Origin: Pseudidiomarina planktonica
GTDB taxonomy: Bacteria; Pseudomonadota; Gammaproteobacteria; Enterobacterales; Alteromonadaceae
NCBI RefSeq assembly: GCF_900177775.1
Contig: NZ_FXWH01000003.1
Span: forward strand, 1-64,000
DNA: 64,000 nt
Direction: 5' to 3'
Shown here: positions 1 to 7,778 of the stretch, piece by piece
How positions within the stretch are numbered: position 1 is the first letter of the stretch
How the letters are laid out: each line of letters opens with the position of its first letter
Position numbers and translations under genes: made by a program
The notes under the pieces: model-generated
Databases searched by the model: none
The model's input: only the letters and a program-made list of their open reading frames with translations
Told to the model about the DNA's origin: nothing

Positions 1-323
1 TTCCACGTCAGGGCTGAGCCTGCCGGGAGCCCCATCTTCGTAACATAGCTATTTCGATACAGCACCACCTCACCTGCGGTAGAACCGCAGGCTACGTGCT
101 GGATCCATAAAATAAAAAGCTGCCTAAAAGTTAGTCAAAAATGCTAACTAGTAGTAAATACACCTATTTCGCGTTCTTCCTTAGAACCTGCCTAGAGCTC
201 CTCTCTATTTAATAATATCGTTAATAAACAATAAGATAATTCGATTTAGCGTAGTTGGCACGTGACTTGAAAAGACTAAGCCATGAATAAGGGTTTTATT
301 TTCAATTTCACGGAGTAAACAAC
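1..323. other. Gene-free leader upstream of pspA
   Basis: No complete gene is visible. One frame is open from the left edge to a TAG at 46-48 and could be the tail of an upstream gene, but 15 codons are too few to judge. A nested hairpin follows: AGCAC 61-65 pairs with GTGCT 96-100 and encloses CCTGCGG 73-79 with CCGCAGG 85-91. A second inverted repeat pairs AGTTAG 129-134 with CTAACT 144-149. Positions 205-250 are strongly AT-rich, the kind of DNA that often carries IHF or enhancer sites ahead of sigma-54 promoters. No pspF lies within the window. Confidence 0.5.
255..271 (+). promoter_or_regulatory. Sigma-54 (-24/-12) promoter of pspA
   Basis: TTGGCACG at 255-262, four bases, then TTGAA at 267-271. 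This matches the RpoN consensus YTGGCACG-N4-TTGCW except for C to A in the -12 element. The predicted start is near 281, leaving a leader of about 43 bases before the pspA ATG at 324. In enterobacteria pspA is transcribed by sigma-54 RNA polymerase with PspF, which fits the gene downstream. The match is seen directly; dependence on PspF is inferred. Confidence 0.7.
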
Positions 324-1010
324 ATGACTATTTTTTCTCGGTTTAGCGATATTGTTCAGGCAAATGTAAATTCACTTTTGGATAAGGCAGAAGATCCAAA
401 GAAAATGGTGCGTTTACTGGTACAGGAAATGGATGCTGCGTTAGTCACTTTGCGTTCAGAAGCAGCCAAACACTTGGCTGAACAAAAACGCATTGAGCGC
501 GAGCGCAAGGGTTTGGAAACTGCGGCAGCAAACTGGCAAGAGAAAGCAGAAAAAGCTGTTAGCCATGATCGTGAAGACTTGGCTCGCAAAGCACTACAGC
601 AACGTCAAGTATCGCTACAGGCTATTAGCTCGTTAGATAAAGACCTGGAGTTGGCGAAAGAGCAAATCGGCAAGCTTAGCGCTGATATCAGTACGTTGCA
701 GGACAAAGTAAGCCATGCCCGTCAGCGTCAGCAACAGCTTGAAGTGCGCAGCAGCAGTGCTTCGGTACGTTTACAAAGCAAACAACTGACTACCCAGCAG
801 GCGGTTGCCGACAGTATGGCGAAGTATGAGCGCTATGAAGCCCGGGTAGAGGAACTTGAAGCCCGCGTAGAAGCTTATGACCTGGGTAAAAATACTGGTC
901 TGGCTGCAGAATTCGAGCAAATTGAGCACGAAGATGCGGTTGAGCAAGAACTACAGGCGCTGTATCAACGCGCAAAAGAATCATCTAACAACAAACCAGC
1001 AGCTTCTTAA
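324..1010 (+). CDS. pspA: Phage shock protein A (PspA/IM30 family)
   Basis: 228 residues, the usual family length, opening MTIFSRFSDIVQANVNSLLD as in PspA/Vipp1 and almost wholly charged coiled coil from about residue 20 to 215. PspA binds stressed inner membranes as an ESCRT-III-like oligomer, preserving proton motive force. In enterobacteria it also restrains PspF. The start follows a GGAGT ribosome site near 312, and a sigma-54 promoter lies 53 bases upstream. The gene downstream, 31 bases away, is a short multi-pass membrane protein, not pspB or pspC, so membrane-stress sensing may be wired differently here. Family assignment is firm; regulation is inferred. Confidence 0.93.
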   Translation: MTIFSRFSDIVQANVNSLLDKAEDPKKMVRLLVQEMDAALVTLRSEAAKHLAEQKRIERERKGLETAAANWQEKAEKAVSHDREDLARKALQQRQVSLQAISSLDKDLELAKEQIGKLSADISTLQDKVSHARQRQQQLEVRSSSASVRLQSKQLTTQQAVADSMAKYERYEARVEELEARVEAYDLGKNTGLAAEFEQIEHEDAVEQELQALYQRAKESSNNKPAAS

Positions 1011-1041
1011 TTAGCTGCTGGATGCAAAAAGGAAAGCTGTT

Positions 1042-1347
1042 ATGAGTAAATCAATGATCTGGATTTTGGTAGCTATTGCAGCCATTGTCTTTTTCGGCCC
1101 AGAGTTGATGTCGGCGGTAGGCTGGATATTAGGCGGAATTATCAGCATTGGCGTTACCGGTATCGTGATGGTGGTAGTGGCGGCGGCTATATTCTTCGGT
1201 GTCATGGCCATTGGTGGTAGCGTAGTGCTAGGCATTGCTGCTGCGTTCATAGCAGTTTTACTGGCCGCGTTAAGTTCACTTTGGCCGATTTTGTTAATCG
1301 CTGGTCTGCTTTATTTATTCTTTCGTAAAAGCCCACGATCTGTGTAG
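1042..1347 (+). CDS. Small multi-pass membrane protein of the psp locus
   Basis: 101 residues, almost entirely hydrophobic, with about three to four membrane segments (roughly 5-25, 30-55, 55-80 and 82-96) and a short basic C-terminus ending RKSPRSV. I do not recognise a named family. It lacks the leucine-zipper/PspC architecture of PspB or PspC. It lies 31 bases after pspA behind an AAGGAAAG-type ribosome site and is probably co-transcribed, so a role as a membrane partner or effector of PspA is a reasonable inference. The antisense frame is shorter and has no homology I can see. Confidence 0.7.
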   Translation: MSKSMIWILVAIAAIVFFGPELMSAVGWILGGIISIGVTGIVMVVVAAAIFFGVMAIGGSVVLGIAAAFIAVLLAALSSLWPILLIAGLLYLFFRKSPRSV

Positions 1348-1389
1348 AATTGAATACACATGCGGCCTATCGAATGAATAGGAATACCA

Positions 1390-1827
1390 ATGAACAGACT
1401 TTTCAAAATAATGCTGACCATAGCCATGGTCAGCACGTCTTTTTTTAATACAGCCCAAGCGAATACTGAATTTACTATCAGCGATGTGTGGGCGAAACAA
1501 TCCATCCCCGGTGCCGAAAATGGTGCTGCATATTTCACTATTACCAATAAATCGTCAGAGTCTTTGTACCTGGTCGGTGCCAATACCGAGGTAGCGCGAG
1601 CCGTTGAAGTTCATGAGCATATTCATGAGCAGGACGTTATGCGCATGCGCCGAGTTGGTGAGCTTGAAATAGAAGCAAACAAAACCATTACCTTTGCGCC
1701 AGGTGGACTACACTTAATGATGTTTGGCATAAAAGAACCTCTCACACCCGGTCAAACATTCGAAATTCAATTGCTGTTCAAGGGTGAAGAAACTAAGTCA
1801 ATACTGGCTGAAGTTCGCCCAATTTAA
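1390..1827 (+). CDS. Periplasmic copper chaperone, PCu(A)C family
   Basis: 145 residues with a signal peptide (1-24, ending AQA). It carries the complete PCu(A)C metal signature H-x10-M-x21-H-x-M: His75, Met86, His108 and Met110, with extra His77, His79 and Met84 nearby. The family binds Cu(I) in the periplasm and delivers it to the CuA centre of cytochrome oxidase or buffers copper. No Sco1/SenC or oxidase gene is adjacent. Instead it lies 42 bases after the small membrane protein of the psp locus, so its client is unknown. Family assignment rests on the exact ligand spacing. Confidence 0.88.
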   Translation: MNRLFKIMLTIAMVSTSFFNTAQANTEFTISDVWAKQSIPGAENGAAYFTITNKSSESLYLVGANTEVARAVEVHEHIHEQDVMRMRRVGELEIEANKTITFAPGGLHLMMFGIKEPLTPGQTFEIQLLFKGEETKSILAEVRPI

Positions 1828-1862
1828 CTAAGCATATAAAAGTATTCACTAAGGAGTAGATT

Positions 1863-2855
1863 ATGCGCGTGCCAGGTTGGCGCTCATGGATAGGTATCAT
1901 TGTCGGTGTAGTAGTGGTGCTTTGGATCATTGGTTGGTTCTTAAGTAGCGAACCCGATACTTTTGACGTTACTGCCAGAGCACAGACCGCTGCCGAGGCT
2001 GATAACGTGGAAATGGTAACTGGTTATACGACCACTACGGCTTTGATTGAAACTATCGGAACCTTAATGGACAAGCGCGGTGGTTACATGTCCAATGACA
2101 TTCTGCCACCAATGGTTTTGCTGGATAATATTCCGGCGTGGGAATTTGGTGTGCTGGAAATGTCTCGCGATTTAGCACTTGCTATGCGACGGGAGTTTAG
2201 TCGGTCGCAGTCACAATCCCTGCAAAATCCTTATCTGACTACCGCCCAAACGTCCTTGAATATTGACCACACTAGTTGGTTTATGCCGCCGGCCGAATCC
2301 GAGTATACCGATGCCCGTGAAGCACTTATTAATTTTCGTTTAGCGCTAGCAGATTCTGCGGATTTCAGTGCACAGTTTTATACCAGAGCTGATAACCTGC
2401 GCAGCTGGTTGGTTGAAGTAGATAAGCGGCTAGGCTCGTTAAGCCAACGCTTAAGTGCCAGTGTTGCTCAGGTGGACGAAACTCTGAGCATCTCTGTTGC
2501 GGGTCAGGACAGCTTGACCCAACGTGCTATTCCGCTCGAACTGCAAAAACGAACCAGTTGGTGGGACGTAGACAACGTGTTTTATGAAGCACGCGGTGCC
2601 AGTTGGGCGTTACTGCATTTCTTGAAAGCAGTTGAAGTAGACTTTGCTGATGTTTTGGAAAAGAAAAATGCACAAGTGAGCCTGCAACAAATTATTCATG
2701 AACTTGAGGCGACTCAGCAATTAGTTTGGAGTCCAATTATTCTAAATGGCTCCGGCTTCGGGTTTGTTGCCAACCATTCTCTGGTTATGGCAAATTACAT
2801 TTCACGCGCAAACGCCGCTCTTATTGATTTAAAAGATTTAATGGCACAAGGGTAA
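1863..2855 (+). CDS. DUF2333 family inner-membrane-anchored protein
   Basis: 330 residues: a short cytoplasmic N-terminus, one membrane anchor at about 9-28, then a large, mostly helical periplasmic domain. This resembles the DUF2333 family of gammaproteobacteria, whose function is not established. The motif-rich middle (FGVLEMSRDLALAMRREFSR near 95-114) suggests an extended helical fold. It starts 35 bases after the copper chaperone, behind AAGGAG, and is followed 14 bases later by an outer-membrane barrel gene, so the set 1042-3628 looks like one transcript. Product function is unknown. Confidence 0.75.
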   Translation: MRVPGWRSWIGIIVGVVVVLWIIGWFLSSEPDTFDVTARAQTAAEADNVEMVTGYTTTTALIETIGTLMDKRGGYMSNDILPPMVLLDNIPAWEFGVLEMSRDLALAMRREFSRSQSQSLQNPYLTTAQTSLNIDHTSWFMPPAESEYTDAREALINFRLALADSADFSAQFYTRADNLRSWLVEVDKRLGSLSQRLSASVAQVDETLSISVAGQDSLTQRAIPLELQKRTSWWDVDNVFYEARGASWALLHFLKAVEVDFADVLEKKNAQVSLQQIIHELEATQQLVWSPIILNGSGFGFVANHSLVMANYISRANAALIDLKDLMAQG

Positions 2856-2869
2856 TTAAAGGAAACCAA

Positions 2870-3628
2870 ATGAAGAAAACATTATTAGCAGTTGCGACTG
2901 CTGTCGCGGCGCTGTCGATACAGCCAACTGCCCAGGCAGATACTATTTTCGGTGTTTATGCGGGAGGGCAGTACTGGGATACAAGTACCTCGGGCCGCTT
3001 TGGTACTAGTGATGATCAGGTCAGCTTTGATTTCACTGACGATACCCAAACCAGTTTCTACATAGCGCTGGAACATCCGGTGCCTTTATTACCTAATATC
3101 CAGATCCGTCGCACTACTTTAGCGGATCAAGGTACGACTACGCTTGACCGTAACTACGAGTTTAACGGGCAAGTTTATCCAGTTACGACCACTTTGACTG
3201 CTGATATTGATCTGGGTCATACAGATTATATTTTGTACTACGAGATCTTTGATAACGATCTAATTTCTGTTGATCTTGGTATTAATGCTATGAACGTTGA
3301 TGGTTTCTTGCAGGTGACCGACGAAGATGGCAACCGCAATAGCATTGAAGCTTCGGCGTGGGTTCCCACCGCTTACGGTCATTTCCGGTTGGGAATTCCA
3401 GCCACAGATTTGACTTTGTATGCGAAAGGGAGTTTTCTAGCCATAGATGACAGCTCTATACGAGATATCGAAGCGGGCATTGAGTATCGATTGGTAGAAA
3501 ATTTAGCCGTGGACGTAAACTTGCAACTCGGCTATCGCGATACACAGTTAGAATTAGACGACTTAGATGATATTTACAGTGACCTTCAGTTCAAAGGTCC
3601 TTATCTGGGTCTGGAATTACATTTTTAA
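2870..3628 (+). CDS. Outer-membrane beta-barrel protein (TIGR04219-type)
   Basis: 252 residues with a classic signal peptide (1-23, ending AQA). Alternating hydrophobic/polar strands throughout end in LELHF, the terminal phenylalanine typical of BAM substrates. The pattern and length resemble the TIGR04219 family of small barrels, which has no assigned function. It is the last gene of the pspA-led cluster, 14 bases after the DUF2333 gene with an AAAGGAAA ribosome site. A stem-loop 47 bases downstream probably ends the transcript. It could be a lipid or small-solute channel, but nothing in the sequence says which. Confidence 0.75.
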   Translation: MKKTLLAVATAVAALSIQPTAQADTIFGVYAGGQYWDTSTSGRFGTSDDQVSFDFTDDTQTSFYIALEHPVPLLPNIQIRRTTLADQGTTTLDRNYEFNGQVYPVTTTLTADIDLGHTDYILYYEIFDNDLISVDLGINAMNVDGFLQVTDEDGNRNSIEASAWVPTAYGHFRLGIPATDLTLYAKGSFLAIDDSSIRDIEAGIEYRLVENLAVDVNLQLGYRDTQLELDDLDDIYSDLQFKGPYLGLELHF

Positions 3629-3674
3629 TAAAAAGCTAGAGAAAGTCTTTCATTATTAGTAAGGTACGTTAAAA

Positions 3675-3699
3675 GGGAGCGACAGTATATGTCGCTCCC
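3675..3699 (+). terminator. Hairpin terminator after the psp cluster
   Basis: GGGAGCGACA at 3675-3684 pairs perfectly with TGTCGCTCCC at 3690-3699 around a 5-base loop. Four A residues precede it, but there is no U-run after it, so it may be a weak or Rho-assisted terminator or an mRNA-stabilising 3' end. Confidence 0.5.
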
Positions 3700-3789
3700 T
3701 ATTGCTCTCGGGGTTGGCGATTTTACCTACATACACTCTAATCGCTGCAGTTGCTCCTAAAACTAATACATCGCATTTAGGATGTTCCT

Positions 3790-6003
3790 ATGCACGGCAA
3801 CGAAGACGACAGCTTGTTATTTCTTCACGATGAAGAAGAGCAAAGTAGTGCAGAACATACAGATGGCCATTGGACACTCTTAATCGTTGATGACGATCAG
3901 GAAATCCATTCAGTGACCAAACTCGCTTTAAGTGGCGTTATTGTTGCAGGTAAAACGCTGCAATTTGCGCATGCTTATAGTGGTGCTGATGCGCTCGAAT
4001 ACCTGCGCAATAACGATGACGTTGCTATGGTATTGCTGGACGTTGTAATGGAAACCGACGACGCTGGTTTGCGCGTTGTTAAAGCTATTCGCGATGAGTT
4101 ACAAAACGAAGAAATTCGAATTATTTTGCGCACCGGCCAACCCGGTTACGCGCCTGAAGAAAGTGTCGTAAAGCAATACGACATTAACGATTACAAAACC
4201 AAGACCGAGCTTACCCGCAGTAGATTAATGACCACAGTTTTTTCTGCGGTGCGTTCCTATCAGCAAATTCGAACCATTAACGAGAACCGGCGTGGCCTTC
4301 GGAAGATTATTCATTCCGCCGCCAATTTGATGGAACGCCATTCAATTATCAATTTTTCTGAGGGCGTGGTTACGCAAATAGCCTCGTTACTTGGGTTGCG
4401 TGCTGAAGGTATTGTTGGCGCGCGGGTGAACAAACGCGGTCCGTCAGGTAAGGTCGACAAAGACATTATTGTGCTTGGTGCTGCCGGGCATTACGCCGAT
4501 GCTATTAATAACCCATTAGCGCAAGTGAAAGATAAACGCGTAATTGAGGCTGTGACTAAATGCCTGACAGAGCGTCAGCATGTTATTTTAGACCATGCGA
4601 CTGTGTTTTTTATCGATTGCGCCGAGCACGAAGCTGCTGCTTTTATAGAAACAAGCGAGCCGCTACGTACGTTCGACAAAGAATTAATTGAAGTATTTTT
4701 AGCAAACATTGCCATTGGTTTTGAAAACGCAAACCTGTTTGAAGATTTGCGCACCGCTGCATACCTTGACCAACTTACCGGCCAACCAAACCGCGCCGAA
4801 TTTATTCGCATGTTAGATAAACTGGCTCAGAACACCAGCAGCGAAATGGTTGCAGCAATTATTGATATTGATCATTTCTCTGATGTGAACGAAGGTTTGG
4901 GTCAGGATGTTGGTAATGAACTGCTGGTGTCAGTTGCTCAGCGCTTGCGCGCGCAGCTTAGCAGCGACGTATTTGTGTCCCGACTTGGCGCTGATGTATA
5001 TGGCGTTATAGGTGGCGAAGAGCAAATCAATCCGCAGCACATAGAAAGCCTTTTCTTATTACCTTTTAAAGCATCAGAGCAATACATTCCGCTGAACGTT
5101 ACTTGTGGTTTTACTCGCAAACATGACACACATAGCGGTCTGGATTTATTGAAGTATGCTTATATTGCGTTAAAAAATGCGAAGAATAGTTCGCTGCAAA
5201 GTTTTGATTATTATCATCCGAGCATGGAAGAAGAAACCCTGCGCCGGCTTGACCTGGTGAGTCGACTACGCTCCGACTTCGCCGAACGAAAACTCGAAGT
5301 GTGGTTTCAGCCGCAAGTAGAACTGGAAACGGGTCGCATCATTGGAGCCGAGGCCCTGCTGCGGTGGCCACAAGCCGATGGTAGCTTTATTTCACCAGCC
5401 GTATTTATTCCTTTAGCGGAGTACTCCGGACTCATTGTTGAGATTGGAGCTTGGGTGCTGGAAGAGGCGTGCAAGGAAGTGCAGCAGTTTGATGCACTTG
5501 GTTTGCCGGAATTGCGCGTTGCGGTAAACGTATCGGTACCACAGTTCCGCACCAAAGACTTCCCTGAACGCCTTGATGCAACCTTGAAGCGCTACAATGT
5601 TGCCCCGGACCGTATTGAGCTGGAAATAACCGAAAGTATAGTGATGGAAGACCCAGAGCTGGTTGCTGATATCTTACGCCGCCTGAAAAGCACCGGTATG
5701 CAGGTCGCTATTGATGACTTCGGAGTGGGTTTCTCGTCGCTTAGTTATATTCAGAAATTGCCATTAGATCGGTTGAAAATCGATCGTTCATTTGTACAAA
5801 ATGCCTGTACCGATAGTGGCCGAATTATTATTGAAACTATAGTGGATATGGCTCATAGACTTGGTTTAAGTGTACTTGCCGAGGGCATAGAGACTGAAGA
5901 CCAGGCCCGATACTTTAAGCATTTGAAGTGTGGCGAGGCACAAGGCTACTTGTTTGCTCACCCGATGCCCGCGAAAGAACTAAAAGCGCTACTAAAACAA
6001 TAG
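3790..6003 (+). CDS. Response regulator with DUF3369, degenerate GGDEF and EAL domains
   Basis: 737 residues. REC domain (about 29-155) with the acidic pair DDD near 34-36, phospho-acceptor Asp84 in LLDVVME and the conserved lysine in NDYKTK. DUF3369 (about 165-320), a GAF-like linker. GGDEF domain (about 325-480) whose signature reads GADVY at 400-404, so cyclase activity is unlikely. EAL domain (490-737) with Glu521-Ala-Leu intact and Asp642-Asp643-Phe-Gly, so it should hydrolyse cyclic di-GMP. It is best read as a phosphorylation-controlled phosphodiesterase. No histidine kinase is adjacent, so the input is unknown. Flanked by hairpins, probably monocistronic. Confidence 0.9.
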   Translation: MHGNEDDSLLFLHDEEEQSSAEHTDGHWTLLIVDDDQEIHSVTKLALSGVIVAGKTLQFAHAYSGADALEYLRNNDDVAMVLLDVVMETDDAGLRVVKAIRDELQNEEIRIILRTGQPGYAPEESVVKQYDINDYKTKTELTRSRLMTTVFSAVRSYQQIRTINENRRGLRKIIHSAANLMERHSIINFSEGVVTQIASLLGLRAEGIVGARVNKRGPSGKVDKDIIVLGAAGHYADAINNPLAQVKDKRVIEAVTKCLTERQHVILDHATVFFIDCAEHEAAAFIETSEPLRTFDKELIEVFLANIAIGFENANLFEDLRTAAYLDQLTGQPNRAEFIRMLDKLAQNTSSEMVAAIIDIDHFSDVNEGLGQDVGNELLVSVAQRLRAQLSSDVFVSRLGADVYGVIGGEEQINPQHIESLFLLPFKASEQYIPLNVTCGFTRKHDTHSGLDLLKYAYIALKNAKNSSLQSFDYYHPSMEEETLRRLDLVSRLRSDFAERKLEVWFQPQVELETGRIIGAEALLRWPQADGSFISPAVFIPLAEYSGLIVEIGAWVLEEACKEVQQFDALGLPELRVAVNVSVPQFRTKDFPERLDATLKRYNVAPDRIELEITESIVMEDPELVADILRRLKSTGMQVAIDDFGVGFSSLSYIQKLPLDRLKIDRSFVQNACTDSGRIIIETIVDMAHRLGLSVLAEGIETEDQARYFKHLKCGEAQGYLFAHPMPAKELKALLKQ

Positions 6004-6009
6004 TAGCGC
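5986..6009. terminator. Convergent hairpin spanning the EAL-gene stop codon
   Basis: GCGCTACTA at 5986-5994 pairs with TAGTAGCGC at 6001-6009 around AAACAA. The TAG stop at 6001-6003 is the first triplet of the right arm. It lies between two converging genes and could act for both, though U-runs are lacking. Confidence 0.45.
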
Positions 6010-6018
6010 GGTCAGTTA

Positions 6019-6507
6019 TTAGTAATAAGATTCAACCTTCACAGCTTCCATCTGGTAACCCACCACGGCGAGTTCGCTTTCTTTTCGTTCAACACTGACA
6101 GTGCCTTCTACCCATACCGCGTCATAGGTGATTTCATAAGGAACACCTTCGGGGAAAGTAACGTGGATAATTTGATTTGGTGGTGGTGGCGGAACATGAA
6201 TACAGGCACCAAAGTAAGGCACCAATAGAAACTCAGTGACATTATCGGCGTCACCTTCTAGCTGAACCACATAACCGGGAATGCGAATTTTCTTACCATC
6301 TAGTTCATTCACCATAGGGGCATCAATTTCTGACTGCTTGGCTTCTTCCGGATTCTGATCGTAATAAGCTTGCGAGCGCACCGGTGGTGGCTCAAACCCT
6401 TCAGGAATCAGCTCTTTCCATTCGGTTGGCTTATAATCATTGGCTAGTGAAGGCAATGCGATTACTGCTAGTGCAAGGCTAAACATCATGCCTGCTAATG
6501 GTTTCAT
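6019..6507 (-). CDS. DUF3299 family periplasmic protein
   Basis: 162 residues with a signal peptide (1-22, ending SLA) and a DUF3299-like domain with the motif FGACIHVPPPPPNQ near 98-111. Its cysteine and histidine could bind a metal or act in redox chemistry. The start codon overlaps the stop of the FtsX-type permease by 4 bases, and the ATPase gene lies upstream, so the three are one translationally coupled unit. In several marine gammaproteobacteria DUF3299 genes sit beside such ABC systems and have been discussed in connection with zinc homeostasis. That link is from memory and context, not shown here. Confidence 0.78.
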   Translation of the reverse strand: MKPLAGMMFSLALAVIALPSLANDYKPTEWKELIPEGFEPPPVRSQAYYDQNPEEAKQSEIDAPMVNELDGKKIRIPGYVVQLEGDADNVTEFLLVPYFGACIHVPPPPPNQIIHVTFPEGVPYEITYDAVWVEGTVSVERKESELAVVGYQMEAVKVESYY

Positions 6508-7778
6508 AGTTTCACCGTTAATCCGTCTGCTAAAGATAATTTATAGGCGCGCCAGGCCGGGAATAAGCTAACCAGTATACCAGCAATAAGCACCAGCCCA
6601 AGCAATGCCCATTCGTTGGCTTGTAATCCGGTAACACTCAGCGATAAACCTAATTGCTCAGCTAGTAGCGGCGCGGCTATAAGCTGCGCTGCATAAAGCC
6701 CAACCACACCGGCTACACAACCTAACAAGGTAAGCAAAACAGCTTCGCTTACCAATAAGGTAAATATAGTACCTGGGCCTGCTCCCACGGCTCTTAGCAC
6801 CGCCATTTCACGGCGGCGTTCGCGCAAGCTGGCCAACAAGGTGGTCAGCATGCCTAACAGGCCGGTGATGACCACCAAAATGGTGATCACGAACAGAGCC
6901 TGCTCGAATACGCTTAAGGTCTGCCACAGCTGTTGTAGCGTCATACCGGGCATAATGGCAGTAAGTGGTTCCATGGTGTAGGTATTAATCTGCCGCTGCA
7001 TTCTTATCGCATACGGCTTGGACTCTAACCCCAATAACACCGCACTTAAGGTTTGTGTGGGGCTTGAGTGCTCGTCCATATGTTCATTGTCATGAGCATG
7101 GTCGTGATCATGATCGTGTCCAGAGTCAGTTGCTGGCGTACCCGTTACTTCGTCATGTACTAACGCTAAACCTTCCAGTGGAATATAAACGGCTTTATCA
7201 ACCGGCGTTCCGGTGGCTTTTAACACGCCCCGAACCTGAAAGTCATGAGTATCGTGCTGACTAAAACTAATACCACCAGCGCCGTGGGCAATAGTAATTC
7301 CCGCGCCCACCTCATGCCCTTGCTGGCTGGCTACTAAGGCACCCACAACCACATCGGTAGGGCCTGAGAAGTGCTCGCCAGTAGCAAATTCCAGCGGCTG
7401 GCGGCTGCCATATTGAAAATGCTCGAAGAAGTCGTTGGTAGTAGCAACCACTGGCGCGCCACCAACGCTATCACCAAGTGCCAGCGGAATATGCCAGCGC
7501 ACTTGCGGTAACTCTTGCAGGTACTCGTAGCTGTTCCAACTGAGCGTGTTGGTCATGCTGCCAATATGAAACACCGAGCTAAGCAGCAACTGTACCTGAC
7601 CGGTACGCGCACCAACGATGATGTCAGTGCCCGATACGGTATTGGCAAAATTGGCCCGAACTTGTTCGCGAACGCGTTCTACACCCAGCAATAACAGTAC
7701 GCTTAGAGCAATAGCAAATACGGTCAGTATGGCGCTACTGCGGCGATTCAATAAACTATACAGGGCCAGTTTAAACAT
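6504..7778 (-). CDS. MacB/FtsX-type ABC permease with a His-rich periplasmic loop
   Basis: 424 residues. One N-terminal membrane helix (about 15-33), a large periplasmic MacB-PCD-like domain (35-285), then three C-terminal helices (about 290-312, 340-372, 390-412): the FtsX/LolC/MacB layout. Within the periplasmic domain, residues 221-237 hold seven histidines interleaved with acidic residues, a probable low-affinity metal-binding segment. It overlaps the ATPase gene by 8 bases and the DUF3299 gene by 4. Such ABC systems usually act mechanically, on lipoproteins or periplasmic partners, and do not form an import channel. A metal-related task is inferred. Confidence 0.85.
   Translation of the reverse strand: MFKLALYSLLNRRSSAILTVFAIALSVLLLLGVERVREQVRANFANTVSGTDIIVGARTGQVQLLLSSVFHIGSMTNTLSWNSYEYLQELPQVRWHIPLALGDSVGGAPVVATTNDFFEHFQYGSRQPLEFATGEHFSGPTDVVVGALVASQQGHEVGAGITIAHGAGGISFSQHDTHDFQVRGVLKATGTPVDKAVYIPLEGLALVHDEVTGTPATDSGHDHDHDHAHDNEHMDEHSSPTQTLSAVLLGLESKPYAIRMQRQINTYTMEPLTAIMPGMTLQQLWQTLSVFEQALFVITILVVITGLLGMLTTLLASLRERRREMAVLRAVGAGPGTIFTLLVSEAVLLTLLGCVAGVVGLYAAQLIAAPLLAEQLGLSLSVTGLQANEWALLGLVLIAGILVSLFPAWRAYKLSLADGLTVKL

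Noticed and set aside
1011-1250. Minus-strand frame opposite the 101-residue gene
   Set aside because: Thr/Ile/Pro-rich mirror of hydrophobic codons.
1042-1347. pspB or pspC
   Set aside because: Size and sequence lack the PspB coil and PspC domain; only the position matches.
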